Source of the DNA: an uncultured Kiritimatiellota bacterium
GTDB lineage: Bacteria; Verrucomicrobiota; Kiritimatiellia; RFP12; UBA1067
Assembly (NCBI GenBank): GCA_934635045.1
Contig: CAKTZA010000016.1
Coordinates: 1 to 57,245 of the forward strand
Direction: 5' to 3'
Length of the DNA: 57,245 nucleotides
The position numbers and the translations under genes were made by a program. Positions 35,670 through 44,073 of this stretch are shown piece after piece (within the stretch, counting starts at the first letter, position 1; the number at the start of each line of letters is the position of its first letter). The notes beneath the pieces were generated by a model, which saw only the letters and a program-made list of their open reading frames with translations, ran no database searches and was not told the origin of the DNA.

Positions 35670-37970
35670 ATGATGAACACGATTCTTCTTCTCGCGGCAG
35701 TCTTCACGGCCACAAACTCGGAAATCGTCATTCCTGCGCAGGCGACGTCGGTTGTCCGCTTCGCGGCGCAGGAGGCGAAGACGTTCCTTTCGCAGGCCCT
35801 CGGCGGCGACGTGCCGGTCGTGCACGCGCCGACGGACGGAAAGGCGTCTCTCATCCTCGGACAAAACGGCTGGGCGGAGGCGGAAGGACTTTCGACGAAT
35901 GCGCTGCCGCGCGATGCGTTCACGATTGCCGTGAAGGGCGAGCGGGTCTACGTGCTTGGACGGGACGACCCGAAGGTCGACGTCGCCGCGCGCATCGCAA
36001 ATTCCTGGTGGGGGGCGCACGCCTTCGAGCACGCGACGCTCAACGGCGTCTACGCCTTTCTCGAAGGCGCGGGCATCCGCTTCTACTTTCCGGGGCCGCT
36101 CGGAACCTGTGTGCCGCGACGGACGGAGATTCGTCTCCGGGACGGCGTTCGGACGGTTGCGCCCGATCTCGCGATCCGTCAGTGGAGCTACTATTCGGAT
36201 GGCCGCTGGCCTGAGCCGCAGAAGAATCCGAAGAGCGTCTGCCCGGAGGAAAAGGCGCTGAACATCTATCGCCTGATGGCCTCGACGGCGGGCTATACCT
36301 GCTGTCACGGGCTCAACGGCTTTCGGCTCGTCGACCGTTTCAAGGACTCGCATCCGGAATACTTCGCGCTGCTGAAGGACGGTTCGCGCGCCGACCACGT
36401 CATCAACGGCGAATACGACGTCGGGCATCTCTGCTACAGTTCGGCGGTGAAGGACGTCATCGTCGAAGACTGCCTTGCGTACTTGCGTGGCGAAAGTGCC
36501 GCGTCGCGCGGCATCAAAAGCATCTACAATGTCGGGCAGTACGGCTGGAATCATGGCACGACACAATCCAACCTCGACCTCATGCCGCAGGACGGCTGGC
36601 TTGACTGCCTGTGCGCGGCATGTGAGGCGGCGCGTCGTCCGAAGGGCGAGAAGTCCCGCTCGACGGAACTCGTCTGGGGCTTTGCGGCGGACGTCGCGCG
36701 GCAGCTGAAGGCGAAGGGGTTCGAGCCGATCATCACGCTTATGTCCTATGCAGACTATGCGGACATTCCGCGAATCGACCTGCCGACGAACATCCGTCCG
36801 ATGGTCGCACTGACGGGCCCGTGGGCGCACGCGATTCCCGGCCGCACCGAGGCAGACGTCGCGTACCTGAAGAAATGGGGCACGAAGCTGGGCGGCGTGG
36901 CGCAGCCGTGGGTCTGGCTCTATCCGAACAAGGACGCCTGCAACGCGCTCGACCTGCCGGACGTTCCGTCGTTTGCGCCGCAGGCCTGGGGAGACTACTG
37001 CAAGGCCATCGCACCGTATGTGATGGGCATCTTCACGGAATCCGAATGTGATCGCTTCCTCAACAACTTTCTCGGCTACTATGTCGCCCAGAAGATCTGC
37101 TGGAACCGTCAGGCGGATGTCGCGGCCGTCATCGGCGAATTCTACGAGAAGATGTTCGGCGCGGCGGCAGGGGCGATGCGGAACGCCTTAGAGCTGATCG
37201 AACGCAAGTTCGTCCGCGAGATCGCCGCCGACCAGATGTGGACGCCGGTCGGGCCCCAGGCGAACCGTCCCTCTGACTATCGCCTCTGGACGGAAATCTA
37301 CTCCGAGGCCGTGACGCGAGAACTGGCAGGGCATTTTGACGCGGCGGCCCGCGCGGTGCCGACAGGCTCGTTGGAGGCGCGTCGCATCGAACTGTTCCGC
37401 CGGGAGTTCCTGCAGGACATGAAAGCGCGCGGAGACGCCTACCGCGCCCAGATTTCCGTCGCCGACGGGCTGAAGCGCTACCGTGAACGCGCGGCCGCCA
37501 ATCTCGTTGCGTCGAACTGGATCCTTGACCGCCCTCAGGCGGACTGGGATGCGTCGGCGCGGCTTGTCGGCGAGAAGGCGATTCGCGTCACGACAACCGA
37601 GCGCGCGATGTCGCAGTGGGCGGCGTTCAATTGGCTGAAGCCGGACGTCACGCTAAAGCCCGGCCGAGCCTATCGCCTGTCCTGGTTCGTGAAGACCGAC
37701 CTGTCGCCGCGTGCGCGTGGCGGCGGCGCGGCGATGGGCGTTGCGCTCGTTCACAAGGCGAAGGGCTATGAGAAGAACTTTGCGTTTCCGGCGACGGCCA
37801 ACTACCTTTCGGGGAAAGTGGACTGGATTGCCCAGTCGGTGACGTTCACCGTTCCGGCGGACGCGCCGGAAGGCGTGACGGGCTGCCTTCAGCCGTTTGT
37901 CCGCTACGCCGTCGGCACGACATGGTTCGACGGCTTCCTTCTGGAAGAGATTCCGACATCCAAGCCGTAG
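35670..37970 (+). CDS. DUF4838 domain protein (alpha-glucuronidase-like, secreted)
   Basis: A 766-residue protein. A short hydrophobic start (residues 1-16) is a probable signal peptide. Residues about 18-130 look like the GH67-type N-terminal domain (RFAAQEAKTFLSQALGGDVP, SLILGQNGW, ANSWWGAHAFEHATLNGVYA, FLEGAGIRFYFPG). The DUF4838 core follows (FRLVDRFKDSHPEYFALLKD), and a beta-rich, CBM-like domain closes the protein (about 600-766). The family is related to glycoside hydrolases and is abundant in polysaccharide-degrading PVC and Bacteroidetes bacteria. No substrate can be named. MM at the start: ATG 35670 or 35673. Confidence 0.82.
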   Translation: MMNTILLLAAVFTATNSEIVIPAQATSVVRFAAQEAKTFLSQALGGDVPVVHAPTDGKASLILGQNGWAEAEGLSTNALPRDAFTIAVKGERVYVLGRDDPKVDVAARIANSWWGAHAFEHATLNGVYAFLEGAGIRFYFPGPLGTCVPRRTEIRLRDGVRTVAPDLAIRQWSYYSDGRWPEPQKNPKSVCPEEKALNIYRLMASTAGYTCCHGLNGFRLVDRFKDSHPEYFALLKDGSRADHVINGEYDVGHLCYSSAVKDVIVEDCLAYLRGESAASRGIKSIYNVGQYGWNHGTTQSNLDLMPQDGWLDCLCAACEAARRPKGEKSRSTELVWGFAADVARQLKAKGFEPIITLMSYADYADIPRIDLPTNIRPMVALTGPWAHAIPGRTEADVAYLKKWGTKLGGVAQPWVWLYPNKDACNALDLPDVPSFAPQAWGDYCKAIAPYVMGIFTESECDRFLNNFLGYYVAQKICWNRQADVAAVIGEFYEKMFGAAAGAMRNALELIERKFVREIAADQMWTPVGPQANRPSDYRLWTEIYSEAVTRELAGHFDAAARAVPTGSLEARRIELFRREFLQDMKARGDAYRAQISVADGLKRYRERAAANLVASNWILDRPQADWDASARLVGEKAIRVTTTERAMSQWAAFNWLKPDVTLKPGRAYRLSWFVKTDLSPRARGGGAAMGVALVHKAKGYEKNFAFPATANYLSGKVDWIAQSVTFTVPADAPEGVTGCLQPFVRYAVGTTWFDGFLLEEIPTSKP

Positions 37971-38092
37971 CCCTGCGACTTGTCGTGTTCCGGTCTTGAA
38001 AGTCGTCCATCTGAAATTTCAAGCCCGTTTTCCGGTTGAAAGGGGCGCGCGTAAAATGATATGCTCGCCTCGTCTTAAAAGAGGAAAGGCAG
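37971..38092. other. intergenic region with a TGATATGCT -10-like element
   Basis: It contains an inverted repeat CTTGAAA/TTTCAAG (37995-38023) and a -10-like TATGCT preceded by TGA (38057-38065) upstream of the small HTH gene. Confidence 0.4.
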
Positions 38093-38287
38093 ATGTTTTG
38101 CGGACGAAAAGAGCAGCTTGATCGGTTCAACGACATCGTGTCCCGCACCGCGCCGACGAAACGCCGTGTGCTGGAGGCCCTGGCGGAAGGGCCGCAGAGC
38201 GGGACGGAACTCGCGGAGCGGCTGTCGCCCGCGCTCTCCTCGGCCTGTAAGTCGGTCGGCGACGTTTGCCCCCCCCCCCCCCCTTGA
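38093..38287 (+). CDS. small winged-helix-like protein ending in a poly-C tract
   Basis: A 64-residue frame with a good AGAGGA ribosome-binding site about 7 nt upstream. Residues 23-50 (KRRVLEALAEGPQSGTELAE) look like the start of a winged helix-turn-helix of the ArsR or MarR kind. The frame then enters 15 consecutive C (38269-38283), encoding Pro residues, and stops. A length change in the tract would alter the last residues. It may be a short regulator, a truncated gene, or a contingency gene; it sits directly upstream of the feo promoter. Function unknown. Confidence 0.4.
   Translation: MFCGRKEQLDRFNDIVSRTAPTKRRVLEALAEGPQSGTELAERLSPALSSACKSVGDVCPPPPP
38269..38283. repeat. homopolymer of 15 C
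   Basis: An uninterrupted run of 15 C ends one base before the -35 of the feo promoter and overlaps the 3' end of the small HTH frame. Runs this long are prone to slippage in replication and to sequencing error. Confidence 0.9.
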
Positions 38288-38313
38288 CAGCCGCGAGTTA
38301 GTTTTGGTAAACT
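38284..38313 (+). promoter_or_regulatory. promoter of the feo operon
   Basis: TTGACA (38284-38289), an 18-nt spacer, and TAAACT (38308-38313) preceded by TGG. It abuts the poly-C tract. No clear Fur box was recognised. Confidence 0.65.
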
Positions 38314-38372
38314 TCGCGCCCGTTGGGAGTTAGTGCCCTCTAACAGGGGCGGGACTGAGAAAGGAAATCTGA

Positions 38373-38591
38373 ATGCCATTGTCGTTCTTCAAGGCCGGCG
38401 AAGCGGCGCGCGTGATGCGCGTCGGCGGTGCCGACGCCACGCGCAAGCACCTGGGGAGCCTCGGCTTCTCGGCCGGGACGGTCGTCCGCGTCATCGAGGA
38501 CGCGGAGGGCGGCAAGATCGTCGGCATCCACGACAGCCGCCTCGCCCTCAACGACGAGCTTGTGCGCCGCATCGAGTGCGCGCCGGTGTGA
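38373..38591 (+). CDS. feoA: FeoA domain protein (first copy)
   Basis: A 72-residue SH3-like FeoA protein, thought to stimulate or regulate FeoB. FFKAGEAARVMRV, RKHLGSLGFSAGTVVRVIE and a basic C-terminal strand are typical. AAAGGAAA lies about 8 nt before the ATG. It is followed by a repeat-filled gap and a second feoA, the frequent FeoA-FeoA-FeoB order. Confidence 0.88.
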   Translation: MPLSFFKAGEAARVMRVGGADATRKHLGSLGFSAGTVVRVIEDAEGGKIVGIHDSRLALNDELVRRIECAPV

Positions 38592-38640
38592 GGGTGGAAG
38601 AGTGAAAAAGTGGAAAGGTGGAAAAGTGGAGAAAGGCAAG
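38592..38640. repeat. 7-8-nt degenerate repeat, GTGGAAA type
   Basis: Units such as GTGGAAG, AGTGAAA, AAGTGGA, AAGGTGGA and AAAGTGGA fill the gap between the two feoA genes. Same class as 29677-29709 and 48421-48475. Confidence 0.6.
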
Positions 38641-38706
38641 GCACGGGACAATTTGCAGTCAAGGCGTCTGAAAGAGGCGTCTGCTAACGCGAACAAGGAA
38701 AAGCAA

Positions 38707-38928
38707 ATGAAGACATTGAATGACATTCCCGTCGGGGAGACGACGCGCGTCGTCCGTCTTCACGGGGAAGGCGCCGTCAAGCGGCGCATCATGGACATGG
38801 GCATCACGAAGGGCGCGGAAGTGTCCGTTCGCAAGGTCGCGCCGCTCGGCGATCCCCTCGAGCTGACGGTGCGCGGGTACGAGCTCTCGATCCGCAAGGG
38901 CGAGGCGGCGCTGATCGAGGTCGCGTGA
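38707..38928 (+). CDS. feoA: FeoA domain protein (second copy)
   Basis: A 73-residue FeoA paralogue, only distantly like the first. TLNDIPVGETTRVVRLHGEG, RRIMDMGITKGAEVSV and EALIEV-like ending are family features. AAGGAA lies upstream of ATG 38707. feoB starts 25 nt after the stop. Confidence 0.9.
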   Translation: MKTLNDIPVGETTRVVRLHGEGAVKRRIMDMGITKGAEVSVRKVAPLGDPLELTVRGYELSIRKGEAALIEVA

Positions 38929-38953
38929 AATTTTTTTGAGGGAAGAATTAGTT

Positions 38954-41368
38954 ATGTCTAATAAAGTTAACGAAGGGAAAGTGCCGGCGTCGGGCGTGGT
39001 GAAGATCGCGCTCGCGGGCAACCCGAACTGCGGCAAGACGACGCTCTTCAACGCGCTGACGGGCTCGAACCAGTACGTCGGCAACTGGCCGGGCGTGACG
39101 GTCGAGAAGAAGGACGGCCTCCTCAAGGGCGACAGGTCGGTCGTCATCCAGGACCTGCCGGGCATCTACTCGCTCTCGCCCTATTCGCTGGAGGAGAAGG
39201 TCTCGCGGCGGTATCTCGTCGAGGACTCGCCGTCGGCGATCCTGAACATCGTGGACGGCACGAACATCGAGCGCAACCTCTACCTGACGACGCAGCTCGC
39301 CGAGCTGGGCCTGCCGATGGTGGTTGCGGTCAACATGATGGATCTCGTGCGCAAGAACGGCGACAAGATCGACATGAAGCGCATCGCCGAGTCGCTCGGC
39401 TGCGAGGTGGTCGGCATCAGCGCCCAGCACAACGAGGGCGGCATCGAGGCGGCGGAGCTCGCCGCGAAGCTCGCGCGTGAAGGCAAGAAGGGCGAGGTGC
39501 CCCACGTCTTCACCGGTCCCGTCGAGCACGCGATCGCCCACATCGAGGAGACGATTCAGGGCAAGGTCGACGCGCGCGCCATCCGCTGGTTCGCCGTCAA
39601 GGTGTTCGAGCGCGATGCCGAGATCATCGACATGCTCGGCCTCGACGAGAAGACGCGCCAGCATCTCGACGCGCACGTCCGCGACTGCGAGAAGGAGCTT
39701 GACGACGATGCCGAGTCGATCATCACGAACCAGCGCTACGACTTCATCAAGACGCTGGTCGGCAAGGCCGTCGCGAAGAAGCGCGGCGCGAAGACGCTGA
39801 CGCTGTCGGACAAGATCGACAAGATCGTCACGAACAAGATCCTCGCGCTGCCGATTTTCATCGTCTCGCTCTGCGTGATGTGGTTCCTCGCCGTCTCGGA
39901 CTGCGGGCCGGGCACGAAGCTCACCGACTGGGCGAACGACGGGTTCCTCGGCGACGGCTGGCATCTGCCGTTCACGATGCACGAGGTCGACGGCAAGGAC
40001 TACGACACGGCGTGCGAAGACTTCGCGAAGGCGGAGGCGACGGTCGCGGCGTGGGAGGCCGGCGAGAAGACCGCGTCCATCGAGGACGAGGAGACCGGCG
40101 AGACGGCGGAGGAATGGGAAATCGACGAGGCGGCCTACAACGACGCCAAGAAGGTCGAGGAGCCGAATCCGTCCGACTACGGCGTGTGGGTGCCGGGCAT
40201 CGGCGCGCTCATCTCCGAGACGCTGGAGAAGGTCGGGGCGTCCGACATGGTGTCCTCGCTCGTCAACGACGGTGCGTGGGGCGGCGTGGCGACGGTGCTC
40301 GGGTTCGTCCCGGTGATCACGATCGTGTTCCTGTTCCTCGCGTTCCTGGAGGACTGCGGGTACATGGCGCGCGTCGCGTTCATCATGGATCGCCTCTTCC
40401 GCAAGTTCGGCCTCTCGGGCAAGTCGTTCATCCCGATGATCGTCGGCAAGGGCTGCGGCGTGCCGGCCGTCATGGCGGCGCGGACGATCGAGAACGAGCG
40501 TGACCGCCGCATGACGATCATCCTCGCGACGTTCATCCCGTGTGGCGCGAAGACGGTGATCATCGCGATGTTCACGGCGATCTTCTTCCGCGAGATGTGG
40601 TACGTGGCGCCGCTCATGGACGTCATCGGCATCGCTATCATCGTCTTGGGCGGCATCGCGCTCAAGAAGTCCAAGGCGTTCGCGGGCGAGGCGGCCCCGT
40701 TCGTGATGGAGCTTCCGGCCTACCACCTGCCGACCGTGCGCGGCATCCTCATCCACACGTGGCAGCGCGTGAAGGGCTACATGCTCAAGGCGGGCGTGAT
40801 CATCTTCCCGGCGTGCGTGTTCCTCTGGTTCATCATGCACTTCGACTGGTCGCTGAACCTGCTGGCGGACGAGGAGATCGAGCGTTCGATCCTGCATGAC
40901 CTCGGCAGCTGGATCGCCTGGATCTTCGCGCCGCTCGGCTTCGGCACGTGGCAGGGCGCGGCGGCGACGGTCTCGGCGGAGATCGCCAAGGAGCAGGCGA
41001 CGGCGACGCTGGGCCTCGTCTCGGCGAACCTCGGCGGCGCGACGACGGCCTCGAACATCTCGGCCCTCTTCGGCGGCATGAGCGCCTTCCCGAAGCTCGC
41101 GGCGTTCTCGTTCCTCGTCTTCAACCTGTTCGTGCCGCCGTGCATGGTCGCGATTGCGACGACCTTCCGCGAGATGGGCTCGCAGAAGTGGGGCTGGTTC
41201 GCGATGGGATTCCAGCTCGCGGTCGGCTACGTGATCGCGCTCTCGTCCTACCAGATCGGTCTGCTCGTCTGCGGCGGCGGATTCGGGTTCTGGACGGCCG
41301 TCACGCTCGTCGTCGATGCCTTCGCGCTCTGGGCGATCTTCCGTCCGGCGCCCAAGGAGGTCGCATGA
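38954..41368 (+). CDS. feoB: ferrous iron transporter FeoB
   Basis: An 804-residue inner-membrane Fe(II) transporter with an N-terminal GTPase: G1 GNPNCGKTT (about 22-30), G3 DLPG, G4 NMMD. The FeoB helical domain follows, then hydrophobic segments with the conserved GKGCGVPAVMAARTIE and FIPCGAK gate motifs and a second NNGC-like half. An acidic insertion of about 60-70 residues (40005-40190; EDEETGETAEEWEIDE) lies in the first periplasmic loop, making the protein longer than the usual 700-780. ATG 38954 has GAGGGAAG upstream. It overlaps the Cys-rich gene by 4 nt. Confidence 0.95.
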   Translation: MSNKVNEGKVPASGVVKIALAGNPNCGKTTLFNALTGSNQYVGNWPGVTVEKKDGLLKGDRSVVIQDLPGIYSLSPYSLEEKVSRRYLVEDSPSAILNIVDGTNIERNLYLTTQLAELGLPMVVAVNMMDLVRKNGDKIDMKRIAESLGCEVVGISAQHNEGGIEAAELAAKLAREGKKGEVPHVFTGPVEHAIAHIEETIQGKVDARAIRWFAVKVFERDAEIIDMLGLDEKTRQHLDAHVRDCEKELDDDAESIITNQRYDFIKTLVGKAVAKKRGAKTLTLSDKIDKIVTNKILALPIFIVSLCVMWFLAVSDCGPGTKLTDWANDGFLGDGWHLPFTMHEVDGKDYDTACEDFAKAEATVAAWEAGEKTASIEDEETGETAEEWEIDEAAYNDAKKVEEPNPSDYGVWVPGIGALISETLEKVGASDMVSSLVNDGAWGGVATVLGFVPVITIVFLFLAFLEDCGYMARVAFIMDRLFRKFGLSGKSFIPMIVGKGCGVPAVMAARTIENERDRRMTIILATFIPCGAKTVIIAMFTAIFFREMWYVAPLMDVIGIAIIVLGGIALKKSKAFAGEAAPFVMELPAYHLPTVRGILIHTWQRVKGYMLKAGVIIFPACVFLWFIMHFDWSLNLLADEEIERSILHDLGSWIAWIFAPLGFGTWQGAAATVSAEIAKEQATATLGLVSANLGGATTASNISALFGGMSAFPKLAAFSFLVFNLFVPPCMVAIATTFREMGSQKWGWFAMGFQLAVGYVIALSSYQIGLLVCGGGFGFWTAVTLVVDAFALWAIFRPAPKEVA

Positions 41369-41529
41369 ACGCGGGTTCGGCCGTGATCCTCGGCCTCGTC
41401 CTTGCGCTGGCCGCGCTCGCCATCTGGCGGGCGTGGCGCAAGGGGGCCCCGTGCGAGTGCGGCGGCAGCCGAAAGCTCTGCGGCGGTGGCTGCTGTCACT
41501 GCGGGGAGAAGGGAAAAAGGAAGAAGTAA
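41365..41529 (+). CDS. FeoB-associated Cys-rich membrane protein
   Basis: A 54-residue protein: one N-terminal membrane segment (AVILGLVLALAALAIW) followed by a Cys-rich tail (CEC, LCGGGCCHCG) and a basic end. This is the FeoB-associated (FeoC-like position) family, possibly handling iron at the membrane. It starts in the feoB stop codon (ATGA), showing coupled translation. Confidence 0.88.
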   Translation: MNAGSAVILGLVLALAALAIWRAWRKGAPCECGGSRKLCGGGCCHCGEKGKRKK

Positions 41530-41770
41530 GAAGTAAGGAAAAAGGAAGAAGGAAGAAGGAAGAAGGAAGAAGGAATTCGGCGAGCCGTTGCTCTTTTCCA
41601 GCTGCCCACTGCCCTTTGTCCGCTGTCCTTTGTCCTTTGTCCGAAATTGAAGTCAAAAGATCCAAACAGAAGACAGAAGGCCAAAGAGAGAACGGAAGGC
41701 AAAAGACCAAGGGCCGAGGACTGAAGACAAAAGACGGAAGACAAGGGACACGGCCTGACACAAGACGATT
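41522..41770. repeat. heptameric degenerate repeat array
   Basis: About 250 nt with a clear 7-nt period: GGAAGAA units (about 41543-41570), CCTTTGT units (41611-41642) and AAGACNN/AAGGCNN units to the end. No gene is seen in the 305-nt gap (41530-41834). The unit changes along the array while the period stays at 7. Confidence 0.65.
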
Positions 41771-41834
41771 TTGGCAAAGCCAAAAATGCAAACACAAAAT
41801 AAGACACGACTAACAAAATAAGACAAAGCAAACA

Positions 41835-42773
41835 ATGAACTCAAAGCACATCATGACAACGATCGCCTGTGCAGCCGCCTTCTGCGGCAGCGTTCGGGCG
41901 GAAACGGAAGCGAAGGAAACCGAAGACCAGGGCCTGAACTGGGCCATGGGCGAAGGGGTGACGTTCGGCGAGACCTCCATCGTCTCGGCGGAAGTCGGCC
42001 TCGCGTTCGACTCCAAGTTCCTGAGCTACGGCCTCGTGGACAACAATGACCCGATCCTCACTCCGTCGGCGGCGCTCACGTTCTTCGACTGGGTGACGTT
42101 CAGCGTCGAGTCGATCTTCGACACCACGCGCTATGGCGAGCGGGCGGGCGCGGAGTACGGCAACCGGGCGTTCAAGTACCAGGAACTCGACCCCGGCGTG
42201 GCGATCGGCCATGCGTTCGGGCCGGATGACGCCGCGTGGCTGCCGACGACGATCGAGTTCGAGCTCGGCTACATGTACGAGGCGCACCCGAAAATCGTCG
42301 ATGACGACACGCAGTTCGTCACCTTCTCGATCGGGCTGCCCGACCTCTGGTTCGAGCCGACGTTCTCCTACGAGCGCGACATCGACCGTGATGACGGCAC
42401 CTACCTGAACCTCGAGATCGGCCATTCGATCACGATCGTCGGCGGCGCGGAAGAGGGCGATGACGACATTCTCGGCATCCGCTTCTCCCTCGCGCAGGGC
42501 TGGGGCGACAAGCGCCGCGTCATCGCCTACCTGCCGGACGTCGGCAATGACGAGGCGGAGGGCCTTGGCCGTGCGAGCATGATGGACACCTGCATCAAGG
42601 GCGAGCTCACGTGGAACATCACGGACGGCGTTTCGCTCGGTGCGTACATCGCCTACTACGACTACCTCTTCGATTCGCATGCGCGCAACTCCGCGAAAGC
42701 CTACGAAGCCACCGGCTCCTATACGGACAGCTACAACTTCGTCACGGGCGTTTCGCTCGCCATCGCGTTCTGA
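41835..42773 (+). CDS. outer-membrane beta-barrel protein (putative porin)
   Basis: A 312-residue protein with a signal peptide (residues 1-22, AFCGSVRA) and alternating aromatic/polar beta strands ending in Phe (VSLAIAF), as expected for outer-membrane barrels. Blocks such as SAEVGLAFDSKFLSYGLVD and SYNFVTGVSLAIAF resemble the TIGR02001-type family found in porin-like proteins. The substrate is unknown. A hairpin terminator follows. Confidence 0.72.
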   Translation: MNSKHIMTTIACAAAFCGSVRAETEAKETEDQGLNWAMGEGVTFGETSIVSAEVGLAFDSKFLSYGLVDNNDPILTPSAALTFFDWVTFSVESIFDTTRYGERAGAEYGNRAFKYQELDPGVAIGHAFGPDDAAWLPTTIEFELGYMYEAHPKIVDDDTQFVTFSIGLPDLWFEPTFSYERDIDRDDGTYLNLEIGHSITIVGGAEEGDDDILGIRFSLAQGWGDKRRVIAYLPDVGNDEAEGLGRASMMDTCIKGELTWNITDGVSLGAYIAYYDYLFDSHARNSAKAYEATGSYTDSYNFVTGVSLAIAF

Positions 42774-42834
42774 TCTTAAGACATCATTGCTCGCATGATT
42801 CTTTAGCAAGTTCCTCATGTGGTTGACAGCGAGC

Positions 42835-42867
42835 CCCCGGCTTCGGAAGTCCCGAGCCGGGGTTTTT
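42835..42867 (+). terminator. rho-independent terminator after the outer-membrane gene
   Basis: CCCCGGCT (42835-42842) pairs with AGCCGGGG (42855-42862) and is followed by TTTTT (42863-42867). The T-run is also the start of the next promoter's TGGTATAAT. Confidence 0.75.
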
Positions 42868-42875
42868 GGTATAAT
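42867..42875 (+). promoter_or_regulatory. extended -10 promoter of the adaptor gene
   Basis: TGG followed by TATAAT (42870-42875). It abuts the preceding terminator. Leader of about 33 nt, with GAGGAGG 6 nt before ATG 42915. Confidence 0.65.
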
Positions 42876-42914
42876 GCACACGGCATCTCGGCAAGAAACT
42901 TGAGGAGGACGAAC

Positions 42915-44012
42915 ATGTACGTTGGCAAGATGGCGGGCTGTGTGATGATCGTCGGCGTGACGGCGGCGATCTGCTTTTGGCCGGAGGCGAAAGCCCCCGA
43001 GGCGGCGCCGGAACCCGTGCGCCCGGTTCGGAGCGCGGTCGTGCGGGCGAGCGCGCGCATGCCGGACCTGACGTTCGCCGGCATCGTCCAGGCGTCCGCG
43101 TCGCGGACGCTCGTCTTCAAGCAGACGGGGCGCGTTCAGGGCATCGCCGTGTCGAAGGGGCAGGCCGTCAAGAAGGGCGAGAAGCTCGCGTGGCTCGATC
43201 CGCTCGACTTCCAGAGCGCGCTCGCGCAGGCCGAGGCCGCCGAGAAGCGCGACCGCCTGACGTTCGACCGCAAGAGCGACGCGCTCAAGAAGAAGGCGAT
43301 CTCGCAGGAGGAGGTCTCGCAGGCCGAGGCCCAGCTCAAGCAGAGCGAGGCGGCGCTGGAGCTCGCGAAGCGCGCGCTCGACGAGACGGTGCTCTATGCG
43401 CCGTTCGCCGGGACGATTGCCGAGGTTCCGGCGACGGAGCTCGACATGGTCGGCGCGGCGAATCCCATCGTGAAGATCCAGGACACGTCGTTCGTCAACA
43501 TCGACGTCAGCGTCGCGGAGAAGTACATCCTCCGGCGCGAGCAGTTCGTGGACGTCGAGGCCGACGACGGCCGCACGGTGTCCTTCGACTCGCTGCCCGG
43601 CCGCTCGTTCCCGGTCACGTTCAAGGAGTTCCAGGCGTCCGCCGACGAGAACACGCAGACGTTCGTCGCGACCTACACGATGAAGGCGCCGAAGGACCTG
43701 CTGCTCCTGCCGGGGATGTCCGCGACGCTGACGATCTCCGGGGCGTCGTATGCGCAGAAGGGCAAGGGCGCGGCGGAAGGGCTGACGATCGTGCCCGAAA
43801 GCGCCGTCGGCGTCACGTCGGACGGCGCGCACTTCGTCTGGCTGCTGGAGGAGACGGCGGAGAAGGACGTCTACGAAGTTCGCCGCCAGGACGTCTCGCT
43901 CGTCCGCCGGACGGACGAGGGGACGGTCGTTTCGGGCCTGAAGCCCGACCAGCGCGTCGCGACGGCCGGCGTCTCCCTCCTGACCGACGGTCGCAAGGTG
44001 ACGATCTTGTAG
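42915..44012 (+). CDS. RND-type periplasmic adaptor subunit
   Basis: A 365-residue membrane-fusion protein (HlyD/AcrA class). An N-terminal anchor (GCVMIVGVTAAICF) is followed by a barrel-sandwich domain, a coiled-coil hairpin (AEAAEKRDRLTFDRK, LELAKRAL), the lipoyl half LYAPFAGTIAEVP and the membrane-proximal domain. It would link an inner-membrane RND pump to an outer-membrane channel, but neither partner follows in the window. Confidence 0.85.
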   Translation: MYVGKMAGCVMIVGVTAAICFWPEAKAPEAAPEPVRPVRSAVVRASARMPDLTFAGIVQASASRTLVFKQTGRVQGIAVSKGQAVKKGEKLAWLDPLDFQSALAQAEAAEKRDRLTFDRKSDALKKKAISQEEVSQAEAQLKQSEAALELAKRALDETVLYAPFAGTIAEVPATELDMVGAANPIVKIQDTSFVNIDVSVAEKYILRREQFVDVEADDGRTVSFDSLPGRSFPVTFKEFQASADENTQTFVATYTMKAPKDLLLLPGMSATLTISGASYAQKGKGAAEGLTIVPESAVGVTSDGAHFVWLLEETAEKDVYEVRRQDVSLVRRTDEGTVVSGLKPDQRVATAGVSLLTDGRKVTIL

Positions 44013-44022
44013 GCTCAGAAAG

Positions 44023-44031
44023 TGATATAAT
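44023..44031 (+). promoter_or_regulatory. extended -10 promoter of the HydG-like gene
   Basis: TGA followed by TATAAT (44026-44031). Leader of about 36 nt to ATG 44074. Confidence 0.6.
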
Positions 44032-44073
44032 ACGCATTTCACTTTTTTGAGAAGAGAGGAACACAGGCGCACA

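Noticed and set aside
41522..41770. CRISPR array
   Set aside because: The unit is only 7 nt, has no constant repeat and spacer lengths, and no cas genes are near.
42823..42828. TTGACA as the -35 of the adaptor promoter
   Set aside because: It is 41 nt from the -10 and inside the preceding transcript's terminator region; the extended -10 suffices.
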